Below are positions 1 through 10,953 of a DNA stretch of 64,000 bases, in pieces (within the stretch, counting starts at the first letter, position 1; the number at the start of each line of letters is the position of its first letter). A model generated the notes under the pieces. The model saw nothing but the letters and a program-made list of their open reading frames with translations, was not told the DNA's origin and searched no databases. A program made the position numbers and the translations under genes. Source of the stretch: Bryoerythrophyllum caledonicum (lineage: Eukaryota > Streptophyta > Bryopsida > Pottiales > Pottiaceae); contig OZ020521.1 in NCBI GenBank assembly GCA_963971425.1, positions 6,713,519-6,777,518 on the forward strand, read 5' to 3'.

Positions 1-1
1 G

Positions 2-1138
2 CAACAAAGAACACAACCCACATCATTAAACAAAGTACGAGCTCACGCAAATATAAATGGCAACAAAAAAACTGACGAACTAGCCAAACAAGGTAGAGAC
101 AAAGATTACCACAATGCAGCCCTAATACATGAATTTGCACATTCTACACCATATTACTTTCAGAGAGACTGGTGGCATTCTATGGACGAAACCCCAGATA
201 AAGGCCCTATAAGATTCCTTGAAAAGCATATTATTAAATATGACAAAGAACATAACTTAACAGACATTGCAACAAATTTCTCCAATATAAATAAATGGAT
301 AAGTAACACTGACATTGACGATAAACTATCCAATGAATTTTGGACTAATAAACAGGTAACAGACTCCCAAAAAACATGCCTCCTAAAACTCAGACATGGT
401 CAATATATGGGCAATGCTAGAAAACAACTATTTTTTGGCAGAGAATTATATCCATCAATCACATGCTCAATACGCAACTCCCAAGATCCAGACACATGGT
501 TACATGTACTGCTAAAATGCAAGCAACACCATATACATGCGCTTAGAACAAAAAGACACAATAAAGCAGTTTGGGAAATTAAAAAACTACTAGTCTCATA
601 AAAAAATTCAAGATGTTATACCCTCATGAATGCAGGCACATATAATGATAAACCACCAGAGAATACAGTCCCTCCATGGCTATTACCATGTACATGCATA
701 CAACAAAGATGCCAATGTAATGCACGACTAAAACCAAACCTACTATGCATAAAAGGACTACCCTACCAATCAAACCCCCCTACATCTCCCAACATCAATT
801 TAAAGGTACAATTTATAGAATTCACATACTGTAATGACAGATTCTCACCAGATACCATTGAGAGAAAGATAGAAAAATACCAACCTCTCATCAATGATAT
901 TATCAACAAAGGTTGGATAGTTGAACCACTAATAGTAATTATAGCAAGTGCCAGAGCATCTACATACATCCCTCCTATGAAAATCCTAAAAACCAAACTC
1001 AAAATACCAAAGAAACTTATAAAAAATACATTTAGAGAAATAAACACAATTGCTATACACCATACCATGTCCATAATATTACACAAAAGAAAAATAGAAA
1101 GCGGAGAGCCACTACCAACAGACGTACAACCACCATAA
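2..1138 (+). pseudogene. LINE E: ORF2 C-terminal part (RNase H tail, zinc knuckle, C-terminal domain)
   Basis: This is the 3' end of a LINE ORF2 whose 5' part lies before the window. The frame opening at base 2 reads the last RNase H block (VRAHANINGNKKTDELAK), equivalent to the ANIDGNEQADKLA block of elements B and C. It continues into the TPDKGPIRFL segment, the TWLHVLLKC knuckle and the C-terminal domain (FIEFTYCNDRFSP), ending at TAA 1136-1138. Two lesions are visible. An in-frame TAA at 599-601 replaces a Tyr codon of the relatives (KLITSYN there, LLVS-stop here). The second Cys of the knuckle (CPIC in B and C) is Arg. RNase H would normally remove the RNA template strand during reverse transcription. 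The copy is more diverged from B and C than they are from each other, so it is older or from another subfamily. Confidence 0.9.
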
Positions 1139-1585
1139 ATCCAACTATTCAAAAAAGTAGTGAAATATAACCACCTTTATTTATAATAGTAACCTTGTCA
1201 CAATATAGGGGCCCAAGTTGATGGAATTTCTTGCCCCTCTAGCTCGATAGCACCAGATGATCGTAACGATGCTCAAATGAGAACAACGGGAACCGAACCC
1301 AGACCACCGCTACAACACAACCATGTATTTTTCAAACAACCTGGCAATGTCAACAATGTGACGACCAACAAAACCAACCTTCTACTTTTATACAACAGAA
1401 TACACCCCAAACAATCACTTTACAGTGAATGGTTCTTGGTTTCTGTTATACAGTGTCCACCCTAAGAAGGATTAGTAGTCCTATACCACTGTTGTTATGT
1501 CCTGTAGGCATATCATCAAGGGTAGGTCGAACGAACACTATATTCACGCCAACCCATAGGGTCTGGTGTTCTTCTTCTTCTTCTT
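1139..1585 (+). mobile_element. LINE E 3' UTR ending in a (TTC)n tail
   Basis: The sequence after the ORF2 stop aligns with the 3' UTRs of B and C in reverse complement: a GGTTTCTG...GTGTCYACCC block, then GAACGAACACT, then ATTCACGCC. It ends in TTC repeats at 1569-1585, which mark the true 3' terminus. The stem-loop before the tail is degenerate here (around 1546-1568). There is no poly(A) tract. The next base starts element D. Confidence 0.8.
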
Positions 1586-1586
1586 G

Positions 1587-1994
1587 ACCGCCTAGGCCTC
1601 CAGCCTCTCGTGAGTGTGGATAGTGGATCTGTGGGATGTGTGGGAAGGCTACCCGTGTTTGTTTGACTTCTCGGGCTTCATTTTCTTTAAGGCCTCTGGT
1701 CACCATGTCCTCAATAGTTTCCTCATTAAAGAGCTCTTCAAGTCCCTCCTCCGCTGGTAGGTCTTCCATCACTTGGAAACCTAGCCAAAATTTAAAGCAA
1801 CTAATGTCAGGTGTGGTGATGAGTGCCATACATTTTTTTCCCGTGTCATTTTGGATGTTTTTGCTCTTCTTGCTGCTCCCGGGTTCTTCTTCGATTCTCC
1901 TTGAGCCTTTCTCTTTCGGGGCTGTGACTTTCTTTACAACCAACTCGTCAACATCCATCTCTTCATTGAACATAATGCTTCTTCTGCTACTCAT
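1587..1994 (-). pseudogene. LINE D: ORF1 N-terminal fragment
   Basis: This minus-strand frame starts with an ATG (MSSRRSIMFNEEMDVDEL) matching the ORF1 start of element C (MSSRRGIIFDEAMDVDD). It continues through a Lys/Ser-rich stretch (SSKKSKN), the family hallmark FKFWLGFQ, DMVTRG and FPHIPQIHYP. Homology ends at 1586, where the (TTC)n end of plus-strand element E begins. The rest of D presumably lies left of the window beyond E. Beyond 1586 the frame runs as a Glu string into E and is an artefact. The function of ORF1 is unknown; by position it is the RNA-binding or chaperone partner of ORF2. Confidence 0.85.
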
Positions 1995-2828
1995 TTTAAG
2001 GCGGCCCTTATGATGTGGAAATTTTTGAAAGAAAGGTTCGAAGTGACTTACTTGGGCTCCTGTGGGAGCGTTGATGTAGACTGGTGGGGAATTGAGGTGG
2101 TCTTTGCCCTCAATGGTCGTGTCTTCTCTGGCGGCTGGGTGCGATGATGAGAATTGGCTTTTTGTGGCAGCGTCGTTGAGGCAGATTCTTTGGGGGAGCC
2201 GTTGCTTGGCCTTCTTGCTCTTGTTTCTGTACGTCTTTTCCTTGCGTGCTGTCCTCGGCTGCGTACTCTGTTTGGCTTTCCTTCTCTTGTTTCGACGCGG
2301 TGTTGTCTGGTGCGCTGCTCTGGTCTTTTTGCACTACGGTGTTGCCTGGCGCGTAGCCCTGTTCTCTTTGCACTGCAGTGTTGCCTGGCACACTACCCTG
2401 GTTACTTTGTATTGCTTGTCCGCCCTGTACGCGCTCCTCTTCAGTATACGGGGCGCTCCTCTAAGTTTCGACTTTGTTGTGTGCACGTCTTCCTTTTTGC
2501 TCGCTCTTCTGCACTTTGTCTTTGTCATGCGCAAGGTCTGAAGCTCTTTTCTGCACCACGTCCTCGGCCTGTTAGTGACTTCTAGATCCGTCGTTTTTCT
2601 GCTCTTCGTCTTCGTCTTGTATGCCTGCTCCTTTCTCTTGCTCTTGTTTGTCTTGAGTGTGTTCTTTGGTGTCTTTCCTTCAGCTGTGGATATCTGAGCG
2701 ATGCTTCTCGTCTTTGGCTTCGTGTCAGTCTTGTGTTCGGGGAAGACTTATATGGTATGAATTTCGTCCTCGGCTGAGGCGAACTTGCCTCCTTGGTCTT
2801 TCTTCAGTTTACTCCAATTTAGGTCCTT

Positions 2829-2875
2829 CTGCACATTTAAAAGGTTAGGGAGAGTTTTGTGAGTCGTAGGCTTAC
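2829..2875 (-). other. Possible 47-nt intron in the leader of D
   Basis: In the LINE sense strand an ATAG|GTAAGC donor is followed by a CTAAC branch-point-like sequence (2844-2848) and an ATGTGCAG acceptor. It resembles similar units in B and C. No transcript evidence is available, and it is short for a plant intron. Confidence 0.35.
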
Positions 2876-3165
2876 CTATGGTATCTTGATAATCTTGGTT
2901 ATGTATGTGGATGTATCGTCTTGCTGGTGTTTCTTCTTGTGTGTGTTGAGCCGCTCTTCGTTTCGGTGTTGATGTCGGAGGTTGACAGTGGGTCTGCGAA
3001 GCTTAGTTGCTTTTCGGTGTTGATGGCGGAGGGTTGAGAAAGTCTAGTTGTGGTTTGGAGACCCAGGTTCTATGTTGGTATTGTTTGGTTGGGGTTCGTC
3101 GTCTTGGGGTTGAGGGTCTGGAGTGGTTTACGTTTGTCTGTGGAGACCAGCAGCGTGTTCGGGGG

Positions 3166-3570
3166 CGAGGGTTGTTCAACTTCGTTCTCTGGGAGGGTGG
3201 ATCGTGAACCAGGCTAGGGGGGCAAGCAGTGTACTCGGGAGGTCCGTTCTCTGGGAGGGTGGGTCGTGAACCAGGCTGGGGGGAAGTAGTGTACTCGGGG
3301 GGGTCGTTCTCTAGGAGGGTGGGTTGTGAACCAGGCTGGGGGGGGCAAGCAGTGTACTCGGGGGGTGAGGGCTGTCCGGCTTCTGTTCCTGAGGCAGTAG
3401 TGTTTGCGGGGGGCGAGGGTTGTCCGGCTTCTGATCTTGGGGGGGTGGATTTTGATCTAGGTCTGTGAAGATCCGTAGTGAGCTGGGCGGCGAAGGCAGT
3501 CCACCGGCGATTCTTGGGCCGACCGTGTGTACATGGTGCGAGGGCTGTCCAATTTCGGGTCCTGGAGGGT
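3166..3570. repeat. GC-rich tandem array in the leader of D
   Basis: Units of about 60-62 bp start at 3186, 3248 and 3308, each with TCTCTGGGAGGGTGG, GTGAACCAGGCT and GTGTACTCGGG. A second motif, GAGGGYTGTCCGGCTTC, recurs near 3166, 3368, 3415 and 3540. Runs of six to seven G on the plus strand (C-rich in the sense of the LINE) could form quadruplexes. Confidence 0.8.
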
Positions 3571-3874
3571 TGGGTCTTGATCCAAGGAGGTTGTAGTCGA
3601 GTCTGTGTATGCTCGGGTTCTTCTTGTCAGGTAACTTGGGTCCAGGCCGTGTGGTCTTGGTGTCTTGGTCGGGTCCAGTTGGAGAGGGTCAATCTTGTCT
3701 TCTCTCCGGTGGTGTGTCGATTATGGTTGTTATGTTGATCTTGATGAGTCCGGGTTAGGTGTTGTCCAGTCTTGAATTCTTGTCTTGTTTGCACCTTCGT
3801 AAAACCTCCGCCTATATTAAACTTGCAGCCGCGCCTTTTGGGGTTGTCGATATATTTGATTCTACCTGAATTTC

Positions 3875-3888
3875 TCCAGCGCTTCCGC
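3875..3888 (-). promoter_or_regulatory. Conserved leader motif GCGGAAGCGCTGGA (D)
   Basis: This exact 14-nt motif occurs in the leaders of three LINE copies (here, 18504-18517 in F, 44497-44510 in B), always on the sense strand. The surrounding leader sequence is otherwise only weakly similar. The function is unknown; a promoter or RNA element is possible. Confidence 0.5.
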
Positions 3889-4548
3889 ACACAATGTGAT
3901 ATTGCCAATATTTTTAACCTAGTGTTGTGTATTGTGCATCTATTGTATGTGCTGTGTTGCCTAAGGAATCTAATAAGCAATGAACTTCTAAGGAATGAGT
4001 GCAGTTGCGAGCAAATGGATATGATGCAAGGAACATAAATGAATCTAATGCAAATATTGGGAGAGAGAGAAATGCTTATCACAAGTGTTGTTGATGAGGC
4101 TTGAGTGACGCAGCTACCGTTGGGCAACTCTATCTTGTGTGGATCTTCAATGTCGAATGTTGCTTGTGTGGATTGGGGAGGTAGAGCGACTGCTGGAGGA
4201 TGCAGATCTAGACTGCGGGGGTCAGATCTGGGGGGATTCGCCACTAAGAGGTATAGATGAAGGCTTAAATCTAAGCTCCAACATTGGTATCCCCACTTTC
4301 AGCAACTTACCACCTCAGATCTAGCTCATCTATCCACTCTTTGTAAACGTATCAACACAGATTTTAATAAAAAGCCCTGTCCAACTACTTCCAACTCTCA
4401 TGCAGCCTTACAACACTCCAGACTAGTCTCAGCTCCACCACAAACGAGGGCTCCACAGCAACTCCAGCCACTTGTTGTTGTTCGAATGTTAGGGTTCTGA
4501 GACTGAGTCCCTCCACTCCCCTCACCACAAATCTCGGAGCTCTACTCT

Positions 4549-4837
4549 TCCATTGCGGACTATCGGAAATTTAGGTGTTAATGAAGATTTTAAAGGAGTT
4601 TTAAGTTTGCATACCATCTAGATTTTGTGCTTGGCTTTTAAATATTGGCTACTACATAATATAGTGTGGACCAAAGTAATTTGAATTTCTACACTAATTG
4701 AAAATTTACATGCAATTGTTGAGTGGTATATACTTGCTTGAAAACAAATATCCAATGAAAACTTGACATGCATGTGTTTGATGTAAATTAGTATAGGTAG
4801 TCCACATCAATTATGAATCTCCATGCCTCGTAGGCTT
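4549..4837. other. Intergenic, nothing recognised
   Basis: AT-rich DNA upstream of D. I see no coding region, repeat end or RNA gene. Confidence 0.5.
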
Positions 4838-5641
4838 TAACCCTTTACCGCCTAGGGATGTTTTTGGAAAAACCAAGAATTGTTGCTTTTTTTCTTCTTT
4901 GAACCGGATTTGATGGAAATACAATGACTAAAATTAATATCTAACCTTACAAAATTGAACGTAATCCATGATCTAAACTTTGGGGAAATTTTGCACAACA
5001 ACCAACGGCTCATGGAATAGATTATAGTGTTTAAAGTTATCGTATGTTGGTAGTGAAAACTGTGGAATTTGGAGGGTGTACTACTTTAACCATCAATAGA
5101 TTCTTGCAAGAATTTTTTTTACTTTGAATTAGAGCAGTTCACATGTGCACTAGGTTTATAGCTTTGCATTGACATATCATATGTGAAGAAAATATTTATA
5201 CACAATTTTTGGTGATTTTTTCTTTTTTCTACTTGATTGTATACAAAAATGTTCCAACCTTATACAAATCAAAACCAAAGTTTTGTATGTGAGGAGAGAG
5301 ATCAACAATCACAAAACAATGAAGAATGTCTTAAAGACAAAGTTCAATCAAAATTTAAGACCAAAATCAATGTGCATGTGTGTGAAATACAACATAGTAT
5401 GTGGCATGGTATTCACTATATTCTAGTGTATTTGGTGTATTTTGTGTTGTATTCCTAGCTTTTCCAAGAGTTCTATAAATCCAAATCATGATCTGATTGT
5501 TGGAGAGTGTTCGTGTAATGAGTGCGCAAATCTAAACCTCGTATCTTGAAGCCTATTTCGTCATGGATTTCATGCAAATTTGGTTTTGCACCTCTGGAGT
5601 CCCATTATGGCTTCTTAGGCACTAAAGGATTACAGGGTTAA
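4838..5641. repeat. Possible inverted-repeat element with TTAACCCTTTA ends
   Basis: The left end reads TTAACCCTTTACCGCCTAGG. The right end in reverse complement reads TTAACCCTGTAATCCTTTAGT. Similar ends (TTAACCCTTTAACGACAAAGG) occur near 10028, 10312, 20005 and 20990. The interior is AT-rich without a credible protein; the 73-codon frame at 5237-5458 has no recognisable features. No clear target-site duplication. Confidence 0.35.
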
Positions 5642-6248
5642 GTGAATGAAACAAACAGACATTATATTCATGTCGTACTCCTTCGAAGACCAAAGTTCAT
5701 CTTCCTTTCTATCTTGCATTCCATTTTCTCAAATATCTAGTCCCTGCTAGCAAGTGGCAACGCAATTCCCATCCTTTGTGGAAACAACCTTTGTTTCATA
5801 TTGATACGAACATCTCTATTGCATCGATCCGTTTCCCTTACAATGCTCATCACAAAACTACAGTAAAAAAGAATGTAGTGCTACAGTAAGCAGACGCACA
5901 TGACGACCATATGGGGCTTCATCTCCCAGATATGGTCCCTAAAAGTCCGGGTTGGGCTCTTCATGCCCACACTAGTTTCACGGTAAAATCCAATGTGGTT
6001 CCTAACCAAACCATTTGGTTACCCTCTACTGATTTACCTTTTCAGCCAAATTATTACCACAACATTCCCATAGCGTTCCCGATTAGTTTCCATGTTGTTC
6101 CCCAGAGTTCCCCCAACATTTCCTTCCGTTCCAAAGGCGTTCCCGTGTTCCCAATGCGTTTACACTGGGAACCAATTTATACTCTTAAAAATTTACCTTT
6201 TGTTTAGTGGGGCCCATCACCAATCGTTGGGGCGCCAACGGGCCTAGG
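5642..6248. other. Intergenic, nothing recognised
   Basis: No coding region, RNA gene or element end that I can support. Small open frames here are unremarkable. Confidence 0.4.
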
Positions 6249-6249
6249 G

Positions 6250-6485
6250 CAAATTGACCCCCTCATTCGTACTTACCCGAGGGGGCCAGAAGGTGGTGGG
6301 GCCAAACTTGGCCCCTATTTTGTTTTTGGATGGGGCCCTATTTACAACTAGGAAGGGCCCTCCACGGTAAACAATGGCCGTGGACCCCACATTTGTCCAA
6401 TAAAATCCAAAAAAAATCCAAAAAAATCCTCTAGACCCCCCAAAGTAAGAGGTCCAGAAAGAGGACCCCATGCAATGAAGACGGG
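6250..6485. mobile_element. Truncated MITE, same family as 21046-21323
   Basis: The interior matches the MITE at 21046-21323: GGTGGTGGGGCCAAAC, GGCCCCTATTTTGTTTTTGG, ACAATGGCCGT, the AAAATCC tract and CCCCATGCAAT. The terminal GGACAGGATATCC inverted repeats are eroded, so the boundaries are approximate. Confidence 0.6.
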
Positions 6486-7473
6486 GTCATATCGCCCATC
6501 ATCTTTTTACATGGAATCCCGCTGTCCCGTGCTTACTCAGCATGAGAAGCGAGCCCTTTTCAAGTCTTTTAAATTCCTCCTTTGCTCCGCATGGAAGATT
6601 CTGGGGCCAAGATTGGGAGTCAGTAATGATTGATATTGACTGACTTATGATTAGGTTCTTTGGCGAAATATCTGTAATTACGACTATACTCGGTGAGTAG
6701 TGTCCAAGTACAGCACTGAAAGTTTGCCTCTAATAGAGTTTTCCTGAAAGTGCTTCCGGAATGGGCAAGTCAGGAGGAATATGGTGCCAGAGAGTATGAG
6801 ATGTATACATTCTAACCTTGTTAATATCACACCCTCCGTTTCACCCAAAAGTGTGATATTATCAAGGTGTGACAATTTTGATAATATAACATTTGGCAAT
6901 TTTAGGCAAAATGTGATACTATAAAAAAAAATCCAAAAAAAATCCAATAAAAAGTTAGAAAAATAAATAAAACAACAAACTATCATACACTTGGTTTTCC
7001 AACTTGAATAAATCACCAATAGATGCCATAACTCACAAAAACCAAAGAAATTAATCACTTTTAGTTAGTGACATCCATATTAGGACATAACAAGCTAGTA
7101 AATTCATTGAGACCTAACATAAATTATTTATCTCACCTCATGTGAAATAATCATTGAGACATAGCAGGTGACAAGGTGTAACGTATATAAATTATGTTAG
7201 GTCTCAGGTTTAGCACTCGCTCCTCCAGCAAGTCTCAATTATAAAAATATGGTACACTCTAGAAGGAGCGGCTTCTTCTTCATATGAATTTCTGTTTGTT
7301 AAAACTCTGTAGGAAATTCTGGATTAGAGCCTAAGCTAACAACGCATATAATTCTTCATGGTGACCCACCGCTTAGGCCCATTTCTACCTCAAAGGCCTT
7401 CATAGCAATCGACAATCACAACCCGAGCTAATCAATCCACCACTGCAGTAATGTACCACCCTAAAGATCACAC

Positions 7474-8052
7474 ATGATTCCTACACCTAGTAACAATTTG
7501 TTAGCAATTTACAAATTTAGGGGCCGTTGTAGTACCAGGAAAAAATTGCTACTCCCACATGAGCTGAATTGTAACTCAAGTCGTTGGGGGTGTGTAGCAG
7601 GTCGCTGCAGCAAATGGGTCGCTGCTTTGTTTCGGAAAACCAACAATCGGTTCGCAGTGATCCAGGGGCTTTACAACAAAGGCACCTCGGAAACCAGAGG
7701 AAAGAAGGTTCTGGATTCTCTTAACAAAGACATCTGTAGGTCCCAGAACAACATTGAGATTTACTCTGATTGCTACGCGTTGCCAGAAGCCATGATTGAG
7801 ATGATGATTCAACCCAACGACTTGATCGCATCCTCCACACTCCAACGACTTGCGACCCAACCTGCGGACTTATCACAACCCCACCTTTACAATCGGGCAC
7901 AGCTTGTAGATACCCTCGGGACAATGCCACCGCAAGGAAACTCTCAGGAAAACGGCCGCCGCAAGGAAACCCTCATATTCTCCAGAGTCATGTTGGTTCG
8001 AGCTCGAAACCCTCGCACTTCCCAGAACTCTCGTCCTCACCAATATCTATGA
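7474..8052 (+). CDS. Unrecognised open frame, possible captured gene fragment
   Basis: This 192-codon frame starts at ATG 7474. I do not recognise it. The middle third (about residues 40-125: WVAALFRKTNNRFAVIQGLY through YALPEAMIEMMIQPNDLIAS) has a mixed, protein-like composition, whereas both ends look like translated noncoding DNA. It lies inside an inverted-repeat element, so a captured exon is one possibility and chance is another. There is no recognisable promoter, intron or homologue elsewhere in the window. Confidence 0.2.
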   Translation: MIPTPSNNLLAIYKFRGRCSTRKKLLLPHELNCNSSRWGCVAGRCSKWVAALFRKTNNRFAVIQGLYNKGTSETRGKKVLDSLNKDICRSQNNIEIYSDCYALPEAMIEMMIQPNDLIASSTLQRLATQPADLSQPHLYNRAQLVDTLGTMPPQGNSQENGRRKETLIFSRVMLVRARNPRTSQNSRPHQYL

Positions 8053-8344
8053 TTTGCCCACATTTTTCATCCACAAATTACCCTCACTTGTACATACAGT
8101 ACAACATTCCGACAAGATAGGACATCATCTATGCTTATTCATCCATCCATTTTTTATATTGTCACACTTACACTACAGAGTTTGAAAAAAAAATGTGATA
8201 TTATGAAGGGTGATAGTGATATTAACAAGGGAGTTTTACACTACAAACATCCGTTTCAAGGTTTTGGGTGACAATATCAAGGTGTTCTATTAACAAGTGT
8301 GATATTATCAAGGTTAGACAGTAAACGGGAAAAAAAAAAGCATG

Positions 8345-8850
8345 AGAAAATTTCATATCGCCTTTTTCTGCACCAATGAAATGCCTTGCTATCAATGTTC
8401 TTGGGCCCTACCCCATGCAAGCTAAAGCTCCCCCATAGTACCCTAAGTTCTCACAGGCTTGACCAATAGTTCCCGCAAACCTTTCCCAAGGCAAGATACC
8501 ATGTGCATGTGGTCCCAGTTACTAACATAAGACCTTAAGATCTGGGGTACCTATCTAGTGTATTTTGGTGACTTTCAGGAAAACTCAAATTTGTTAGTAG
8601 AGTTTTGTTGAAAGTAAAGGATCTTTCACCACGAATCTTAGGGTCTTATGTTAGTAACTGGGACCACATGCACATGGTGACTTGGCTTGAGAAAGGTGTG
8701 GGGAACCACCAGTCAACCTTTTGGGAACTTGGGGTACTATGGGGGAGCTTTAGTTTGTTTGGGGTAGGACCCAAGAGCATTGATTGTTGTGCATCTCATT
8801 GGTGTAGAAAAATGGAGTATGAGATTTTTGGACGTCTATTCTTGTGCATC
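8345..8850. repeat. Long foldback (inverted repeat, about 200-bp arms)
   Basis: The left arm (about 8345-8546) is the reverse complement of the right arm (about 8634-8850) at roughly 80% by eye. Shared blocks include CTAAAGCTCCCCCATAGTACC, CCATGTGCATGTGGTCCC and AGTTACTAACATAAGACC. The spacer of about 90 nt contains two back-to-back element ends (ACTTTCAGGAAAACTC at 8569-8584 and GAGTTTTGTTGAAAGT at 8598-8613). A transcript would fold into a long imperfect hairpin. A partial direct repeat of the inner right arm follows at about 8938-9015. Confidence 0.75.
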
Positions 8851-9013
8851 AAAAAGTTTCGTCTTGAGTGGCATTATATTCCTATTGGCTTTCCTCTTCA
8901 GGGTGCACTTTCAGGAAAAATCTAATATCCAATTTTATTGTGTAGTATTAAGTTTTCTTGAAAGCGAATGATCTTTCACCCCAAATTTTAGGGTCTTATG
9001 TTAGTAAATGGGA

Positions 9014-9015
<2 letters not shown>

Positions 9016-9062
<47 letters not shown>
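9016..9062. repeat. (AT)n microsatellite
   Basis: About 23 uninterrupted AT units abut the truncated direct repeat of the foldback arm. Confidence 0.95.
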
Positions 9063-9066
<4 letters not shown>

Positions 9067-9079
9067 TAAATCTTTTTGT

Positions 9080-10010
9080 GAGTACAATTTTTTCTTAAAT
9101 CAGACATTTAATGCAAAAGTTATGCCATCTTAAAGCAAAACTTCTCAAGAGCGAGCACGTCGGGCAACTCCAAAAACTTTTGCTAGGACAATCTATTGAA
9201 TGTGATATTTTCAATACTAGCAACTAAAATTTCTTCTGTCCATATTATCAATAAAAATTCTTTGTTATTATTATAAAAAAATAGCATATTAATCCAAATC
9301 AAACATTATCACACATCCTCACACATTGTTAGGCAAGGTAACAAAAAAAGTTCTTCTTTTCTATATAAGAACTAGAGATCTTAGATTTTTATATTTATTT
9401 GTTTTTCCTACTACAAGATGTGGTGTAAACATTCGTATTGACAGTTTGGATTCTTATTCTAAAATATAATTAGTTCACAAAAAAATAAAACGTGAATTGG
9501 CAATTTTGAACCTCCACTCCTTGCACAAGTATTTTGAATATGCTACACTCTTTCTCTACCTCTAAAAATTGGTGTACAAGTAACTAACATCATGTTCAAC
9601 ATGTTGGTAATGAATTTAGTCCTTGTGTAGTGAAAAAAATTGATACCAAGTGAAGTCAAAGTCTGTTGATCCAGTCAACGCATGGAAGAAAATGAACCAT
9701 TTTCTGTATTTCATACACTATAGTATTTCAATCCGTGGGGTCAAAGTTTATGAATTTTTGTGAGTATGTTACTAAGTGAGTTGTGATTGAGCACCTATGG
9801 TTAAAGTTGGAAATAATCTTTTTTGTTGCCTTCCACACTCATTGCATTAGAATCAATAATTTTGAAGGGTTTTTGGTAGGAAATTGTCAGTGAAATTCAA
9901 TGGTTAAGGTTGCAATGGATTTTGATTACTTTGTATTAAAAAAATCAAAGTTTAAAATAAGAATAACTCCATTTCTAATGCAAGCACCCCAAAGTGCTTG
10001 GTCGAATTTA
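9080..10010. repeat. Interspersed repeat, inverted copy of about 20250-20890
   Basis: Many blocks are the reverse complement of 20250-20890: TCTATTGAATGTGA, AATAGCATATTAATCCAA, CACACATTG.. GGCAAGGTA, TTTTTAGAGGTAGAG (opposite strand here) and the GTCAAAGT..TTGATCC block. No coding region. The copies seem old, with many indels. Confidence 0.65.
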
Positions 10011-10025
10011 ATCGGTGTCGTTTCA

Positions 10026-10315
10026 CTTAACCCTTTAACGACAAAGGAACCGGAATGTGGTCGATAAGACTAGTCTTCGGGGAGCCATGGCTGATTATCA
10101 TCTTGGATTGATTTGCACTTGTCGGAGTGGTTGTGCACTATGCTTTCTTCCACCTAATCCATCTTTTTGATCTCCAATCGTTTAAGGCAAGAACAAACTA
10201 CAATGGAAAATGTGAACAATGAGTTGTATTCCTTGTGTAGATTCTGTTGAGCAGAATCTATTAAATTGTAAGAATTTCAGGGTGGTGTGCAAGGCTTTGT
10301 CGTGAAAAGGTTAAT
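10026..10315. repeat. Possible small inverted-repeat element
   Basis: The ends TTAACCCTTTAACGACAAAGG (left) and, in reverse complement, TTAACCTTTTCACGACAAAGC (right) pair, with TTCACTT-like sequence at both flanks. The boundaries are tentative. Confidence 0.35.
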
Positions 10316-10588
10316 TCACTTGCAACTGGGACGGTCGTATTTCCGTACCTCTTGCACTGGAATTCACTTTCATGTAAATTTAAAATAAAAATTAAATAAT
10401 ATCTATTAAAAATGAATTATTGATATACTAACAGCCTCTATAAATATCAGTTATTGTCCAATAAATCATGGAGACAATGGCAAGCAGAGGGTGCAATTAG
10501 ATGATAACCTAGGTGCCGGACTGCAATTGGCATTAGGTGCATGGTGACCCGCCTGCACGCGAAAGGACAAAAGTGAGCCTCCAACCCA

Positions 10589-10858
10589 CGGATCTCCCTA
10601 TTTACCTTGGTCGAGCGTTGCAACAAGCCTTAGCCTTAGGTGGGTCCATTTTTATGTCCTTTTAACTTTCGGGGCTCTAGAGACTTATTTAGGAAAAAGA
10701 ATTGGCCAAATTTGGCCGAAATTTCCCTTGGAGGCCCCCCGTGATAAAAAAGGGCCTCCCTCCAACATAAAAACAGGGGCTAGTTTTGTCCCTACCCTCC
10801 TCCACCCTCTAAAGCCTAAGGCTTCCTGCAACGCTCAACCGGGTATTTAGGCAAATCC
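10589..10858. mobile_element. Mutator-like MITE, family 2, copy 1
   Basis: A 270-bp noncoding element with inverted ends GGATCTCCCTATTTACCTTG and, in reverse complement, GGATTTGCCTAAATACCCGG, both continuing into a TYGAGCGTTGC block. It is flanked by CCAACCCAC (10581-10589) and CCAACCCAT (10859-10867), an 8-9-bp target-site duplication, which is typical of Mutator-type transposition (hAT if 8 bp). Confidence 0.75.
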
Positions 10859-10953
10859 CCAACCCATAGTGGTTGGGCTTCTCCAATGCCCCACATCCAG
10901 AGCTAATTCTAAGGCTTTGCTGGTTGAGCTATACGAAGTCCAAAGACCAGAAT

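Larger units (their letters stand above)
1995..4548 (-). mobile_element. LINE D 5' leader
   Basis: This long 5' leader is read right to left. Its 5' terminus, GAGTAGAGCTCCGAG at 4534-4548, recurs at the 5' ends of B (about 45184) and C (about 63437). Internal landmarks shared with other copies are a TTTAATATAGG block near 3805 (also in C near 62407), the motif GCGGAAGCGCTGGA at 3875-3888 (also in F and B), splice-donor-like sites near 2049 and 2871, and a GC-rich tandem array at 3166-3570. Several open frames here are low-complexity and I do not count them as genes. Confidence 0.7.
6736..8922. mobile_element. Candidate TA-flanked terminal-inverted-repeat element
   Basis: The left end GAGTTTTCCTGAAAGTGC (after TA at 6734-6735) and the right end GCACTTTCAGGAAAAATC (before TA at 8923-8924) are inverted copies. 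Homology extends about 55 bp inward on each side (AGGAATATRRTGCCA). A TA duplication is the target choice of Tc1/mariner-type elements. No transposase is visible inside. The interior holds a possible gene fragment (7474-8052) and a long foldback (8345-8850). Confidence 0.5.

Noticed and set aside
1446..1586. Extension of the D ORF1 frame with a Glu string and about 40 more residues
   Set aside because: It reads antisense through the TTC tail and 3' UTR of E; not part of ORF1.
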